From Bacteroidia bacterium (GTDB lineage Bacteria; Bacteroidota; Bacteroidia; B-17B0; Aurantibacillaceae), in NCBI GenBank assembly GCA_026415195.1, contig JAOAHO010000003.1, positions 24,618 through 88,617 on the forward strand: a DNA stretch of 64,000 bases. Direction: 5' to 3'. A model generated the notes under the pieces. That model did not search any database and was not told the origin of the DNA. It saw only the letters and a program-made list of their open reading frames with translations. This document shows positions 28,047 to 36,946 of this stretch, one piece after another. How positions within the stretch are numbered: position 1 is the stretch's first letter; every line of letters begins with the position of its first letter. The translations under genes and the position numbers were made by a program.

Positions 28047-30002
28047 ATGAATTTCCAAAAACCCTCATTTCAAAATAATACCTGCATATTTTTTTTTATT
28101 TCCATCAGCATATGTATGGCTGCATTTTTATTTGAATTATTTTTTTTTAAAACCACATCCGATACAGGTGACGGGATTCAGCATTTCCTCATGGCCAAAT
28201 ATGCCTTCAGGCATCCCGAACTTTATCTGGATTTATGGGGGAAGCCAGTTTTTACCCTGTTAGCAACGCCATTCGCACAGTTTGGTCTTAAGGGTATGTA
28301 TTTTTTTAATTTTTTATGTTTTGCCATAACATCCTTTCTATTATTCCGGATGCTTGAACATTATGCCTATTCGTGGCTTTTGCCTTTAATTATATTTTTT
28401 TCTCCGATTTATTTCAATGTACTGAATTCGGGCCTAACTGAAATTTTATTTTCTCTTTTTATGGTTTTAGGAATTTATTTGTTTTATGAAGAAAAATTTA
28501 TTCCGGCAGCCATTGTATTCTCGTTTTCACCTTTCGTTAGGGCCGAAGGTTATTTTATTATTCCCGCAATAATAATTTACTTGCTTTTTCTAAGGAAATA
28601 TAGCGTCATTTTTTTTCTTGGTACTGGAACGGTAATATTAAGTATCATAGGATATTTTTATTTTGGGGATATCTTTTGGATTATACATCAAAATTATACA
28701 ATAGGCCAAAACTACAATTATAAGGGAGAATTCTGGCATTATTTTAAAAAGTATGATGAAATATGGGGATCTATTTCTACTATTTTATTCATCGGAGGAA
28801 TTTCATACGACTTGTATTTATGGAAAACAAAAAAATTTTCACAACAACCTCATCCGTTTTTAAGGATTAAATTTTTTTTAATTTATCCTTTTATTCTGAT
28901 CATTTTTACATTACATATCCTGATGAACTGGCTTCCGGGAATTAATTGCAATTTAGGTATGTTACGTTACATGGCAACCTTTATACCGCTAAGCGGAATA
29001 TTGTCGGTTCAGGGCATGGAATGGATGAAATTTATCCGATTTAAAGAAAATTACAAGTTTGTCTTATCATTTTTTTTGATTCCGTTAATGTTGTTTCAAA
29101 CATATAATTCTGAGTTATATCCATTCAGGAAAGACCATGATCAAGAAGTAATTCATTATGCCGAAAACTACATTAAAAATTTAATCCATGAAAATAAAAT
29201 CGTTTCCTGGCTACATCCGTACATCAGTTACAAGTTTGATCTTGATCCGTTTGACGTTAATAAAAGTGTTTTAATTTGGACATTGGATACAGCAAGGATA
29301 AAACATCTTCCCGACAACAGTTTGATCCTTTGGGAAACACATTACTCACCCGTCGAGGGAAAGTTACCTCTGAAAAATTTATTAAGTTGCAAAAGCATAA
29401 AACCCTTAATACAATTCAAATATTCTGACAGCACTTATCCTTTCGATCTATGGATTTTCATCAAAAAGAACAAAGACGATACAACACAATTAAATACAAC
29501 AAAAATGGTGATGGTTTATAATTCTGAATTTTCTCTGAATGAACTTCCTTATGACTCTTTGTATTTTAATTTCGATCATCCGGTATTTCCCGTTAACCAA
29601 ACATCATCCGAATATTTTTTGTCCGCTAATAAATCATTAAAATTTACTAAGGAAAATGAATGGGGGCATGTTTTTTCTTTCGAAAACATAAAGAACAAAA
29701 AAATTATTGCCGTTGAAGCAGAATATTATGTTTTTTCAACCGATTCATTGGCTAATACCTTATTTGTGGTTGATTTGGAAAGCAAAAAAAACGGAAAAAA
29801 AACTTTTTGGGAAGGATTTGAAATTTCAAAAAATATCGTATCTAAAGATGGTTCATGGAAATTATTCAAATCATATAAAATCCTTCCTGACGATTTGAAT
29901 TTTCAGGAAAATAAGATTCAATTTTACTTTTGGAATCGTTCACTAAAGGAGTTTTATGTTGAAAATTTGAAAATAAAGTTGTATTACTTGAATGAATTAT
30001 AA
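28047..30002 (+). CDS. multi-pass membrane protein, GT-C glycosyltransferase-like
   Basis: A 651-residue protein. Residues 1 to about 360 carry about ten membrane helices; an early loop contains TSDTGDGIQH (about 36-45), where GT-C enzymes of the ArnT/PMT type have catalytic acidic residues. The segment FSPFVRAEGYFIIPA is also reminiscent of that group. The remaining 290 residues are a soluble, probably periplasmic, region. It would use a lipid-linked sugar donor, but I see no motif that fixes the substrate. The gene is AT-rich. It converges on the PorP gene with 3 bases between their ends. Confidence 0.6.
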   Translation: MNFQKPSFQNNTCIFFFISISICMAAFLFELFFFKTTSDTGDGIQHFLMAKYAFRHPELYLDLWGKPVFTLLATPFAQFGLKGMYFFNFLCFAITSFLLFRMLEHYAYSWLLPLIIFFSPIYFNVLNSGLTEILFSLFMVLGIYLFYEEKFIPAAIVFSFSPFVRAEGYFIIPAIIIYLLFLRKYSVIFFLGTGTVILSIIGYFYFGDIFWIIHQNYTIGQNYNYKGEFWHYFKKYDEIWGSISTILFIGGISYDLYLWKTKKFSQQPHPFLRIKFFLIYPFILIIFTLHILMNWLPGINCNLGMLRYMATFIPLSGILSVQGMEWMKFIRFKENYKFVLSFFLIPLMLFQTYNSELYPFRKDHDQEVIHYAENYIKNLIHENKIVSWLHPYISYKFDLDPFDVNKSVLIWTLDTARIKHLPDNSLILWETHYSPVEGKLPLKNLLSCKSIKPLIQFKYSDSTYPFDLWIFIKKNKDDTTQLNTTKMVMVYNSEFSLNELPYDSLYFNFDHPVFPVNQTSSEYFLSANKSLKFTKENEWGHVFSFENIKNKKIIAVEAEYYVFSTDSLANTLFVVDLESKKNGKKTFWEGFEISKNIVSKDGSWKLFKSYKILPDDLNFQENKIQFYFWNRSLKEFYVENLKIKLYYLNEL

Positions 30003-30005
30003 ACC

Positions 30006-31052
30006 CTAATAAGATGGCTTCACATCAGGCCTTCCGAGGTTCTTACCATAACCCGCCGAAACATTATAACGCAACATAACTTCAAAACCGCCCTTAAGGT
30101 TAGAAGCCGGAGTAAGTTGGGAAAGATTAATATCATAAGCCATCCCAATGGCATATTTATCCCACATATACAGGACAGCAGGAATGATAGCATCTTTAAA
30201 TCGGTAACTACCCCCAACGGAAAAACTGGAAGGTTTTTTTACGCTGGTAAAGATGGATTGTTCATTCAGAATGAATTTAAACATCATACCGGTAATGAAT
30301 TCCTTGTTTGGGCCTTGCATCATATAGACCATGCTTGGTACCAATACGATTTTGGTATTTCTGATGTTTACTTCTCCGTTGGCATAAAAAACGAATTTAT
30401 TCAACAAGCGTTCATCGCTGATGATAAAAGCTGATTTAGGCATACGAAAATGGTATGCCGCAAATCCGGCATCAAATCGGTTACCGTCTTTAGCACTGAT
30501 ATATTTTTCACTTTGAGCATAACTGATATGAACACCGGTACCGATGTCCGTGGAAAGGACTCCGCTTGCAGGACGGGTTTCACCGCTTGGAAGTTGCGCA
30601 TTGTATTGATAATTCACATATTGTGCCCCCCAACGAAGACGATTAGGGTCTAATGTGCGATAAACTAATCCGAAGTTCATGCCTATGGAACCACGCCATT
30701 TTTTGTCCAATACATGCACATAGGAAGCGGATATGGATGGAAATAATTGGGCTAATTTGGCATCACCCGAAATATCACGAAACAAATTTATTCCATAGCC
30801 GATTCTTCTGTTGCGAAGCTTTTTACCTGTTCCTCCGTCATAAGATACCCCGTACGTTTGATAAGCATTTGGTGCGCCCGTCACGCTGGCCCATTGATTA
30901 CGGTAGGCTGCAATAACGCGGTTATCAAAATACAAACCACATAATGCAGGATTTAAAGTTGTGGGTATATCATTATACAAGGAAAAATGTATGTCTTGTG
31001 CATTAATTTTAAAAATGCTGATAAGTATCCAAAACAAATAAAACTTTTTCAT
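30006..31052 (-). CDS. PorP/SprF family T9SS membrane protein
   Basis: A 348-residue outer-membrane protein with a signal peptide (ends near INAQ). QDIHFSLYNDIPTTLNPALCG is the family's characteristic start, and the remainder is a barrel pattern (GGSYRFKDAIIPAVLYMWD). PorP/SprF-like proteins are needed to attach or secrete partner proteins that carry the CHU_C type B C-terminal domain. The gene directly upstream (31058-33721) encodes exactly such a partner, with 5 bases between them. Confidence 0.93.
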   Translation of the reverse strand: MKKFYLFWILISIFKINAQDIHFSLYNDIPTTLNPALCGLYFDNRVIAAYRNQWASVTGAPNAYQTYGVSYDGGTGKKLRNRRIGYGINLFRDISGDAKLAQLFPSISASYVHVLDKKWRGSIGMNFGLVYRTLDPNRLRWGAQYVNYQYNAQLPSGETRPASGVLSTDIGTGVHISYAQSEKYISAKDGNRFDAGFAAYHFRMPKSAFIISDERLLNKFVFYANGEVNIRNTKIVLVPSMVYMMQGPNKEFITGMMFKFILNEQSIFTSVKKPSSFSVGGSYRFKDAIIPAVLYMWDKYAIGMAYDINLSQLTPASNLKGGFEVMLRYNVSAGYGKNLGRPDVKPSY

Positions 31053-31057
31053 GTAAT

Positions 31058-33721
31058 TTACCTGATTAAAGTTACGTTACCTTTCAAACTTATTTTCTTG
31101 TTATCATAGGTGATTCCCTCCAGGCGATATATGTATACGCCTGAATTTAAAGGTTCACCATCAAATGTCCCGTCCCAACCTTCGCTTTGTTTGGTTGTTT
31201 CAAAAACCTTTTGACCCCAGCGGTTAAACACTTGTAGTAACATATTCTTTAAGCAATATCCATAAACTTTAAAAGTCTCGTTTTCATGATGATCTCGGCC
31301 ATTGGGCGAAAAGGCATTCGGTATAAACATTTCCCCACAATCTTCCAGTACGATTACATTAATAGTATCTCGTGAAATGCACTGAGGTACAAAATATCCC
31401 TCTACAATGAACTGTTGAGATTGAACCGGAGCTATGGTTTGGAAGGGGCAAGTCAGGCAATTCATGTAAGGATTAGGATACCAATTATAATGGGTAGCTC
31501 CGGTAGCTGTAAGTGCAATTTGCATACCGAATCTTATGGTAGTATCGCTGGCCAATTGTCCGGGTGGAACTATTGTCGTGTTCGGGTAATCAAAAACTTT
31601 TACCATTTGGTTAATGCCTTTCGTTACGGGGGGGCCATAAGGGTTACCAACAGTTAAGATAACATTATATTTTCCAGGTAAATTATAACATACAGTTGGG
31701 GCCTGTAATGTGGAAGTAGCTGGATTTCCGCCGGGGAATATCCAATTACAGGTTTGGGGCTCACCGGCATCGGTTGTATTCGTAAAGGTAATACACTGCC
31801 CCGTACATAAAGTATCTTCATTGTTTGTAATGGAAAATGTTACCTGTGTGACATAACGGCAATCAATTATTCGTATGGTAATGGTGTCCTCGGCATAACA
31901 ACCGTCAATTCCATTGTATCCCGATCGGACTGTGTAAGTTTTAGTGGATGGCAATTTAGAATTAGGAATAATCAAAACGGAATAATCATTAATGGGGCCC
32001 ACAATAGTGTTATCATTACCGCAAGGTTGGGTGGTTGTACTGATAGCACACCAGGTGAATGTGGGTACAACTCCCGGAGGTAAAGTATTAGGCGGACCAG
32101 CATTCAGGTTTTTGGCAGTTAGGGTAATGGTGTTAGGAATTCCTGTAATATCCCCGGTATAACAAACGGTGTGTACGGGAACACCGTTAATAGTTGGAAT
32201 AAAAGCAGCAACGGTAGGTTGAGCCAAAACTGTAGTATGTACCAGGCGTTGAATAGATACACATCCCCTGCCATCAAACATTTCTACCGTATAGGTGATT
32301 TCTGCTGAAGGTGAGTTTGGCGCTATGGTGGGACATGCCACAACAGTTTGAGCAAGGGGGTTATTAAGTGATGCAGGTGCAGTCGAGGGTTCTGTCCAAC
32401 TGTACGTAAATGGTGGCGGAACATTGGTAGCGGTATTGACCACTGTGAAATTAAAACAACTTCCGTTACAGGTTATGGGAGACGGAGGAACAACATTAAT
32501 GGTAACCTGAGGAATCACCGTAACGGTAATAATGGCTGTTCCAGAGCAGACAGAAGTGTAGCCCACCACCGTATATTGTGTAGATGTGTGGGGCCTGACC
32601 ACTACCGTGGGACCGACACAAGGCGTAATGTATTGATCACAAGGTGCCCAGGAATACCATGTTGCACCCCCTGCAATTAATGTAACCGGCTTGGAATATT
32701 TTGGATTGTTTGTGGCGATGCAGGTAGTGTAATCCGATTGGGTTACCAGAATGTTCAATGGCGACAATGTACCTATGGTAATCACACTCATGGAAGGACA
32801 TCCAAAGGAAGGAGCAGTACCCTGAACCGAGTAAGTACCGGGTCCGACGGCAACGGATGGCTGGTTTGAAATGGTTCCGGTGATATTTCCACCCCACCAA
32901 TCAAATGAATTGGCACCGCTTCCGGAGAGTGTGGCATTATAACCGGCACAAACAGCCGTGTGTGATACCGTAATATTCATGGGGGGGCCTTGTCCGATTA
33001 CAACAACAGCATTTGCCGTGCCCGTACATCCACCTTGTTCCCCTACCACCACATAGCCGGTTGTGACCGATGGGCTGGCAACCGGATTTGCTATCAGTGA
33101 ATTTGAAAGTGAAGAAGAGGGTGTCCATGTGTAATTGGTTGCGCCACTGGCAGTTAAATTTGCCGATTGCCCTATACAAATGGTTTGGGAACTTGGAGTA
33201 ATAGAAACATTAGGTGAGTTATTGACAGTCACAACCTGTGAAGCAGTACCAACCACATTAGTCCCATTTAGTGCCACTAAAACTACCGTGTAAGTTCCCG
33301 ATGATGGAAACGTTACTCCAACCTGTGTTCCGCTGGCAGGTGAAAAAATGGCTCCTGCCGGGTTACTTGCCCATGTATAGGAAGTTGCACCTGCAATGGT
33401 TTGAGTAACGGTAGCTTGATTTGATTGGTTAGTACATGCTGTAGACGGAATTGTGAATGTTAAATTTGTAACTTTTATAGCAATCCTATCGGCCGAATAA
33501 GATAGTTCTGAGCCCATCGGTTCGTTATTAAGCCGGGAAAAATCCCCAATGAAATTAGAAATGAGATTATAATTCTGGATTACATTAAGTAAATAAGAGC
33601 TTTCATGTTTGGTAAGCATCCCTACATTGCATCCGGTTTCGATATTTGGCTTCAAACACAAAGCCCGTGAAAAAAAGATACAAAAACAAAAAAATAAAAA
33701 CAACGCAAGGATTTTTTTCAT
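31058..33721 (-). CDS. large surface protein with Ig/PKD-like repeats and CHU_C sorting domain
   Basis: An 887-residue secreted protein starting at ATG 33721 (MKKILALFLFFCF signal peptide; the frame is open 22 codons further but without sense). The body consists of repeated Ig/PKD-like modules rich in Thr, Ser and Pro, with recurring patterns such as ICIGQSANLTASGATNYTW and LCTGQCITFTNTT. The last 90 residues, beginning MFIPNAFSPNGRDHHENETF and containing FNRWGQKVFET, WDGTFDGEPLNSGVYIYRL, are the gliding-motility-associated (CHU_C, type B) C-terminal domain that directs T9SS export. It is probably an adhesin or matrix protein. Its partner PorP-like gene follows. Confidence 0.92.
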   Translation of the reverse strand: MKKILALFLFFCFCIFFSRALCLKPNIETGCNVGMLTKHESSYLLNVIQNYNLISNFIGDFSRLNNEPMGSELSYSADRIAIKVTNLTFTIPSTACTNQSNQATVTQTIAGATSYTWASNPAGAIFSPASGTQVGVTFPSSGTYTVVLVALNGTNVVGTASQVVTVNNSPNVSITPSSQTICIGQSANLTASGATNYTWTPSSSLSNSLIANPVASPSVTTGYVVVGEQGGCTGTANAVVVIGQGPPMNITVSHTAVCAGYNATLSGSGANSFDWWGGNITGTISNQPSVAVGPGTYSVQGTAPSFGCPSMSVITIGTLSPLNILVTQSDYTTCIATNNPKYSKPVTLIAGGATWYSWAPCDQYITPCVGPTVVVRPHTSTQYTVVGYTSVCSGTAIITVTVIPQVTINVVPPSPITCNGSCFNFTVVNTATNVPPPFTYSWTEPSTAPASLNNPLAQTVVACPTIAPNSPSAEITYTVEMFDGRGCVSIQRLVHTTVLAQPTVAAFIPTINGVPVHTVCYTGDITGIPNTITLTAKNLNAGPPNTLPPGVVPTFTWCAISTTTQPCGNDNTIVGPINDYSVLIIPNSKLPSTKTYTVRSGYNGIDGCYAEDTITIRIIDCRYVTQVTFSITNNEDTLCTGQCITFTNTTDAGEPQTCNWIFPGGNPATSTLQAPTVCYNLPGKYNVILTVGNPYGPPVTKGINQMVKVFDYPNTTIVPPGQLASDTTIRFGMQIALTATGATHYNWYPNPYMNCLTCPFQTIAPVQSQQFIVEGYFVPQCISRDTINVIVLEDCGEMFIPNAFSPNGRDHHENETFKVYGYCLKNMLLQVFNRWGQKVFETTKQSEGWDGTFDGEPLNSGVYIYRLEGITYDNKKISLKGNVTLIR

Positions 33722-33808
33722 TTTAAGGCAACTATTATTTCTATACGTAAAATTACCCAAAATTAATGAATTATTGGTGATTTTCAATAATTTAAATTAG
33801 CCGCTTAC

Positions 33809-35587
33809 TCATTTAAAATTGTTATTTTTTAATCTTTCCCATCTTTTTCGGTCTAATCCGTAAATATCCACATACATTTCGTATTTATTCCATTCCGTAT
33901 CGGTTTTGAAAGTATAATAACTTACTTTTAATGGCAAAGCAGACTTAATACGTATTTTTCTTTGTTCGGGTTGCAATAACCATTTATCTATAGTATCAAA
34001 CGGAATTTTCAGGGTATCTTCCCTTATCAGGTATCGTACTAACTCTTGATATTTTTCCACCCTCATGCATCCATGGCTTTGAAAACGGTAAAAAGTTTTG
34101 AAATAGCGTTTGCTGTTCGTATCATGCAAATAAACCCCATACGGGTTATGAAAATTAAATTTTACCACTCCCAAACTGTTATCTACGCCTATCCTTTGCC
34201 TGATTCTTAACGGAAAGTATTCTTTATTGTATCTTTTCCATGGCAATTTACCCGGATTTGCAATAGGTTTACCAAAAGCTCCGATTACCTCAAAATTTTT
34301 CTTTCTTAAATATCCCGTGTCCCGTTGTACCATGGGAAGTATTTCCTCCGTAGCTATTTTAAAAGGGACATTCCAGTATGGATATATGATTATTTCATTG
34401 ATTTTACCTTCCAGTAAAGGGGTGGGGGTCTCGGGTTTTCCCACCACCACCCTTGAATACAATACTATGGTGTCTTCTTTGAGTTTATCTTTTTTTAACT
34501 TTAATAATTTTTTCTTTCTAAACTCCTTGCTAAGGAATTTTTTATTATCCATATCAAACAAAATGAAATCAGCCGATGGAATATTCAGCCACAAAACCCT
34601 TTTAGGCCATTTCTCGGGTTCACGCCTATAACGATCTAGGGCCATCTGAATTTGCCAAAGCCATTCCTCTTTACTGAGTTTAAGTGCCATTCGTGTATAT
34701 TTACCGGCTTTTCCGTCAGGTTCCAAATTCCACATCTTTTGAAATTTTTTGAGGGCTTTGGCAACTCTTATGCTGTCATTTCCTTTTATGGAAGAATCCA
34801 GTTCTCCGGTTTTAGTAAACCGAAAAATTAAATATTGACACAAAGAATCTTTATCTATAGAATCCTTCATTAAAGGAGGATATTCCGGATAGTTTTTCCA
34901 AAATTCCAAAAAGCTACGATAGTGTCCATAAATATGCCTAAACATGGGCGTTTGGGGCAAAAACTCATAAAACAATGTAGTGAATTTTTTTTCTTCAAAG
35001 CCTTGCTTTAGCTTATTCAGCCATGCCGTATCACAAAATGAAAAATTTTTCGGAACTCGAACTGAATCGTTGAAAAAATACCCATATTTTACAGCCTTTG
35101 CCATTTGAAAATATATTTCCGTAAACCTCAATTCCAACTCCAATAAATACATCAAGGATTGATTTTTTTCAACGAATCGGATTAATTTTTGTAATGTATC
35201 GAATTTAAAAAATTTTTTTTCAAGGCCGAAAATCTCGGCATTATTCAATAAATTCAGTATGGAATCAGCCAATGGAGTAATTTTCTTTCCATCCGTAAAT
35301 ACCACTTCATAATGATTTGGATCAAACAATAAAGATAAAGCATAAAAAGTATCTTTCTCCAAAATTAAATATCCTTTAGCCGATTTTCGTATATATTCTT
35401 TCCATGCCTCATCCAATATTTCTTTTTCCGATTTATTGTCTTTTTTTATGATTTCTGTTTTATGCGTAACATCGTCTTTTTGCTCTTTTACACAAGCATA
35501 ACAAAATAAGATATTTAATAATGCAAATAAAAAAACCCCTTCATCTAAAGGGGTCCCGCAAATATTAACAAAAAATCGGTTTATCAA
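33809..35587 (-). CDS. L,D-transpeptidase (YcbB-like), with doubtful N-terminus
   Basis: About 592 residues in the open frame. It has a helical N-terminal region, a peptidoglycan-binding domain near 290-310 (FQKMWNLEPDGKAGKYTRMA), and a YkuD domain in the last third with LHDTNSKRYF (His) and SHGCMRVEK (catalytic Cys near 505). These enzymes make 3-3 crosslinks in peptidoglycan. The annotated start is TTG 35587, giving a strange leader (GTPLDEGVFLFALLNILFCYAC). A much better start, ATG 35544, reads MKGFF but is one base out of frame: with eight instead of seven T residues at 35529-35535 it would give MKGFFLFALLNILFCYAC, a textbook lipoprotein signal. A terminator hairpin overlaps this same spot. 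Confidence 0.8.
   Translation of the reverse strand: MINRFFVNICGTPLDEGVFLFALLNILFCYACVKEQKDDVTHKTEIIKKDNKSEKEILDEAWKEYIRKSAKGYLILEKDTFYALSLLFDPNHYEVVFTDGKKITPLADSILNLLNNAEIFGLEKKFFKFDTLQKLIRFVEKNQSLMYLLELELRFTEIYFQMAKAVKYGYFFNDSVRVPKNFSFCDTAWLNKLKQGFEEKKFTTLFYEFLPQTPMFRHIYGHYRSFLEFWKNYPEYPPLMKDSIDKDSLCQYLIFRFTKTGELDSSIKGNDSIRVAKALKKFQKMWNLEPDGKAGKYTRMALKLSKEEWLWQIQMALDRYRREPEKWPKRVLWLNIPSADFILFDMDNKKFLSKEFRKKKLLKLKKDKLKEDTIVLYSRVVVGKPETPTPLLEGKINEIIIYPYWNVPFKIATEEILPMVQRDTGYLRKKNFEVIGAFGKPIANPGKLPWKRYNKEYFPLRIRQRIGVDNSLGVVKFNFHNPYGVYLHDTNSKRYFKTFYRFQSHGCMRVEKYQELVRYLIREDTLKIPFDTIDKWLLQPEQRKIRIKSALPLKVSYYTFKTDTEWNKYEMYVDIYGLDRKRWERLKNNNFK
35529..35554 (-). terminator. terminator hairpin of the small gene, overlapping the L,D-transpeptidase start
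   Basis: ACCCCTT, loop TAGATG, AAGGGGT (35554-35535 on the minus strand) followed by the T7 tract. It lies 30 bases after the stop at 35584-35586. The loop contains ATG 35544, the likely original start of the next gene. Confidence 0.7.
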
Positions 35588-35811
35588 TGATTGTCTCCGG
35601 TTGTATGATTTTGCGTGGATTCTGGGTTATCATGTGTGGCATGTGTATTTACCGCAGCCGAATCAGGGCTGTGTTCTTCACTATGCGGAGTAGGATTGAA
35701 TAAGCCAATAATTAAAAGAATAATTAATATGACTATTAAGCCGGAAATGAGAGGAGCATAAAATGCAACCGGCTTTTGTATTTCCACATGATTGTTATCG
35801 GTATGTCCCAT
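35584..35811 (-). CDS. small single-pass membrane protein of unknown role
   Basis: A 75-residue protein: hydrophilic N-terminus (MGHTDNNHVEIQKP), one strong membrane helix (about 18-42, LISGLIVILIILLIIGLF), and a His/Glu/Thr/Asn-rich tail (HSEEHSPDSAAVNTHATHD) that could bind metal. I know no family. It ends in the terminator at 35529-35554, just ahead of the L,D-transpeptidase, and follows the T9SS cargo gene on the same strand by about 30 bases. Confidence 0.6.
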   Translation of the reverse strand: MGHTDNNHVEIQKPVAFYAPLISGLIVILIILLIIGLFNPTPHSEEHSPDSAAVNTHATHDNPESTQNHTTGDNH

Positions 35812-35840
35812 AATTTATTTTTTAGATTAACGCAACAAAA

Positions 35841-36920
35841 TTAACGATTGTTTTTTAAAATCCAAAGACGAAATGTTAAATTATTAGTTATATCAACACC
35901 TTTTAACAAATAAATGCCTTCTTCCAAATCGGATATGTCCATGACATGATTTGCCATTTCATCCCACTTTTTAATCACCTTGCCATCCAAATTAATAATT
36001 TCTATACCAATGGTTCGAGGTGGTAAATTTTTTAAGTAGATTTTTTCAAAGGCAGGTATAGGAAAAACTATGGGATGGGGTTCTAAGGGGGAATATTCGT
36101 TAGCTGAAGTTAGAGCTAAATAATTATCACGGTAACGGGCTAATGTTGGTGTAAATTGATTTCCAATCATATTGCCCGTAATTTCCAAGAAAGGAATTTT
36201 AGAAGTAGTGGTAAGCCACTGATAGGATCGTTGAACATTTGGGAAGACTAATGGAAAAAATTGATTTTTAATGGAATCGGTGGAATATTGAGTAGTAATT
36301 ATTCTGAGACAAGGTGCAGTGCCGTATGGAGTGGTAATGGTGCCCCAACCGTCACATTTGGTAACCCTATAGCCGGTTTTGGTATAAACAAACGGAAGCA
36401 AAGTGGTGTTCGGTGTGGAAAATCGGAATGTTGTACTGTCATATTTCGGGTAGCTTAAGGGAAAAAAGTATAACTCATCTTTGTCAGAAAAGTAAGATGG
36501 CACAGGTACGTTGGAAAACGTCACACCTAAACCATCCACAATGAAAGCTTGTGTTGGTGTAGTTTGTTTTTTATAAAAATTATATACGTTTGTCATTTTT
36601 ATCACCCCAAGGTTAATGGTGTCGGCAACTTTTTCTCCATATTCCTGGATTCCTACAAAGAAAAACGCATATGGAGTTTGAAGGGCATGTTTGAAATCCC
36701 TGCGTCCTTGTGCAATGGGAACCAGGCTTGAAAAATTCCATGTAAAATTCGTGCCGGTTTGGGTATAATCGCCCACTGAACTTAATTGCGCAATAGAATA
36801 CCTGAGGGTATCATTGGCCCCCGGCATGTGGCTGTTATTTAAAGTTATGGGTTGAGAATAAATCTGATATGCCGGAATTAAGGTACCAATAAAAAAGCTT
36901 AAGAAACGTTTTACATGCAT
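35841..36920 (-). CDS. T9SS type A cargo protein of unknown function
   Basis: A 359-residue secreted protein from ATG 36920 (MHVKRFLSFFIGTLIP, signal ends near YSQ); an alternative start 33 bases upstream is less likely. The body is beta-rich without a family I recognise. The last 75 residues (FPIPAFEKIYLKNLPP, then IGIEIINLDGKVIKKW, then ISDLEEGIYLLKG) are a type A T9SS C-terminal domain, so the protein is moved across the outer membrane and either anchored or released. It is divergent from the Omp85-like gene at 36947. Confidence 0.85.
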   Translation of the reverse strand: MHVKRFLSFFIGTLIPAYQIYSQPITLNNSHMPGANDTLRYSIAQLSSVGDYTQTGTNFTWNFSSLVPIAQGRRDFKHALQTPYAFFFVGIQEYGEKVADTINLGVIKMTNVYNFYKKQTTPTQAFIVDGLGVTFSNVPVPSYFSDKDELYFFPLSYPKYDSTTFRFSTPNTTLLPFVYTKTGYRVTKCDGWGTITTPYGTAPCLRIITTQYSTDSIKNQFFPLVFPNVQRSYQWLTTTSKIPFLEITGNMIGNQFTPTLARYRDNYLALTSANEYSPLEPHPIVFPIPAFEKIYLKNLPPRTIGIEIINLDGKVIKKWDEMANHVMDISDLEEGIYLLKGVDITNNLTFRLWILKNNR

Positions 36921-36946
36921 ACTTGTAAATTTACAAAATAAAACCC

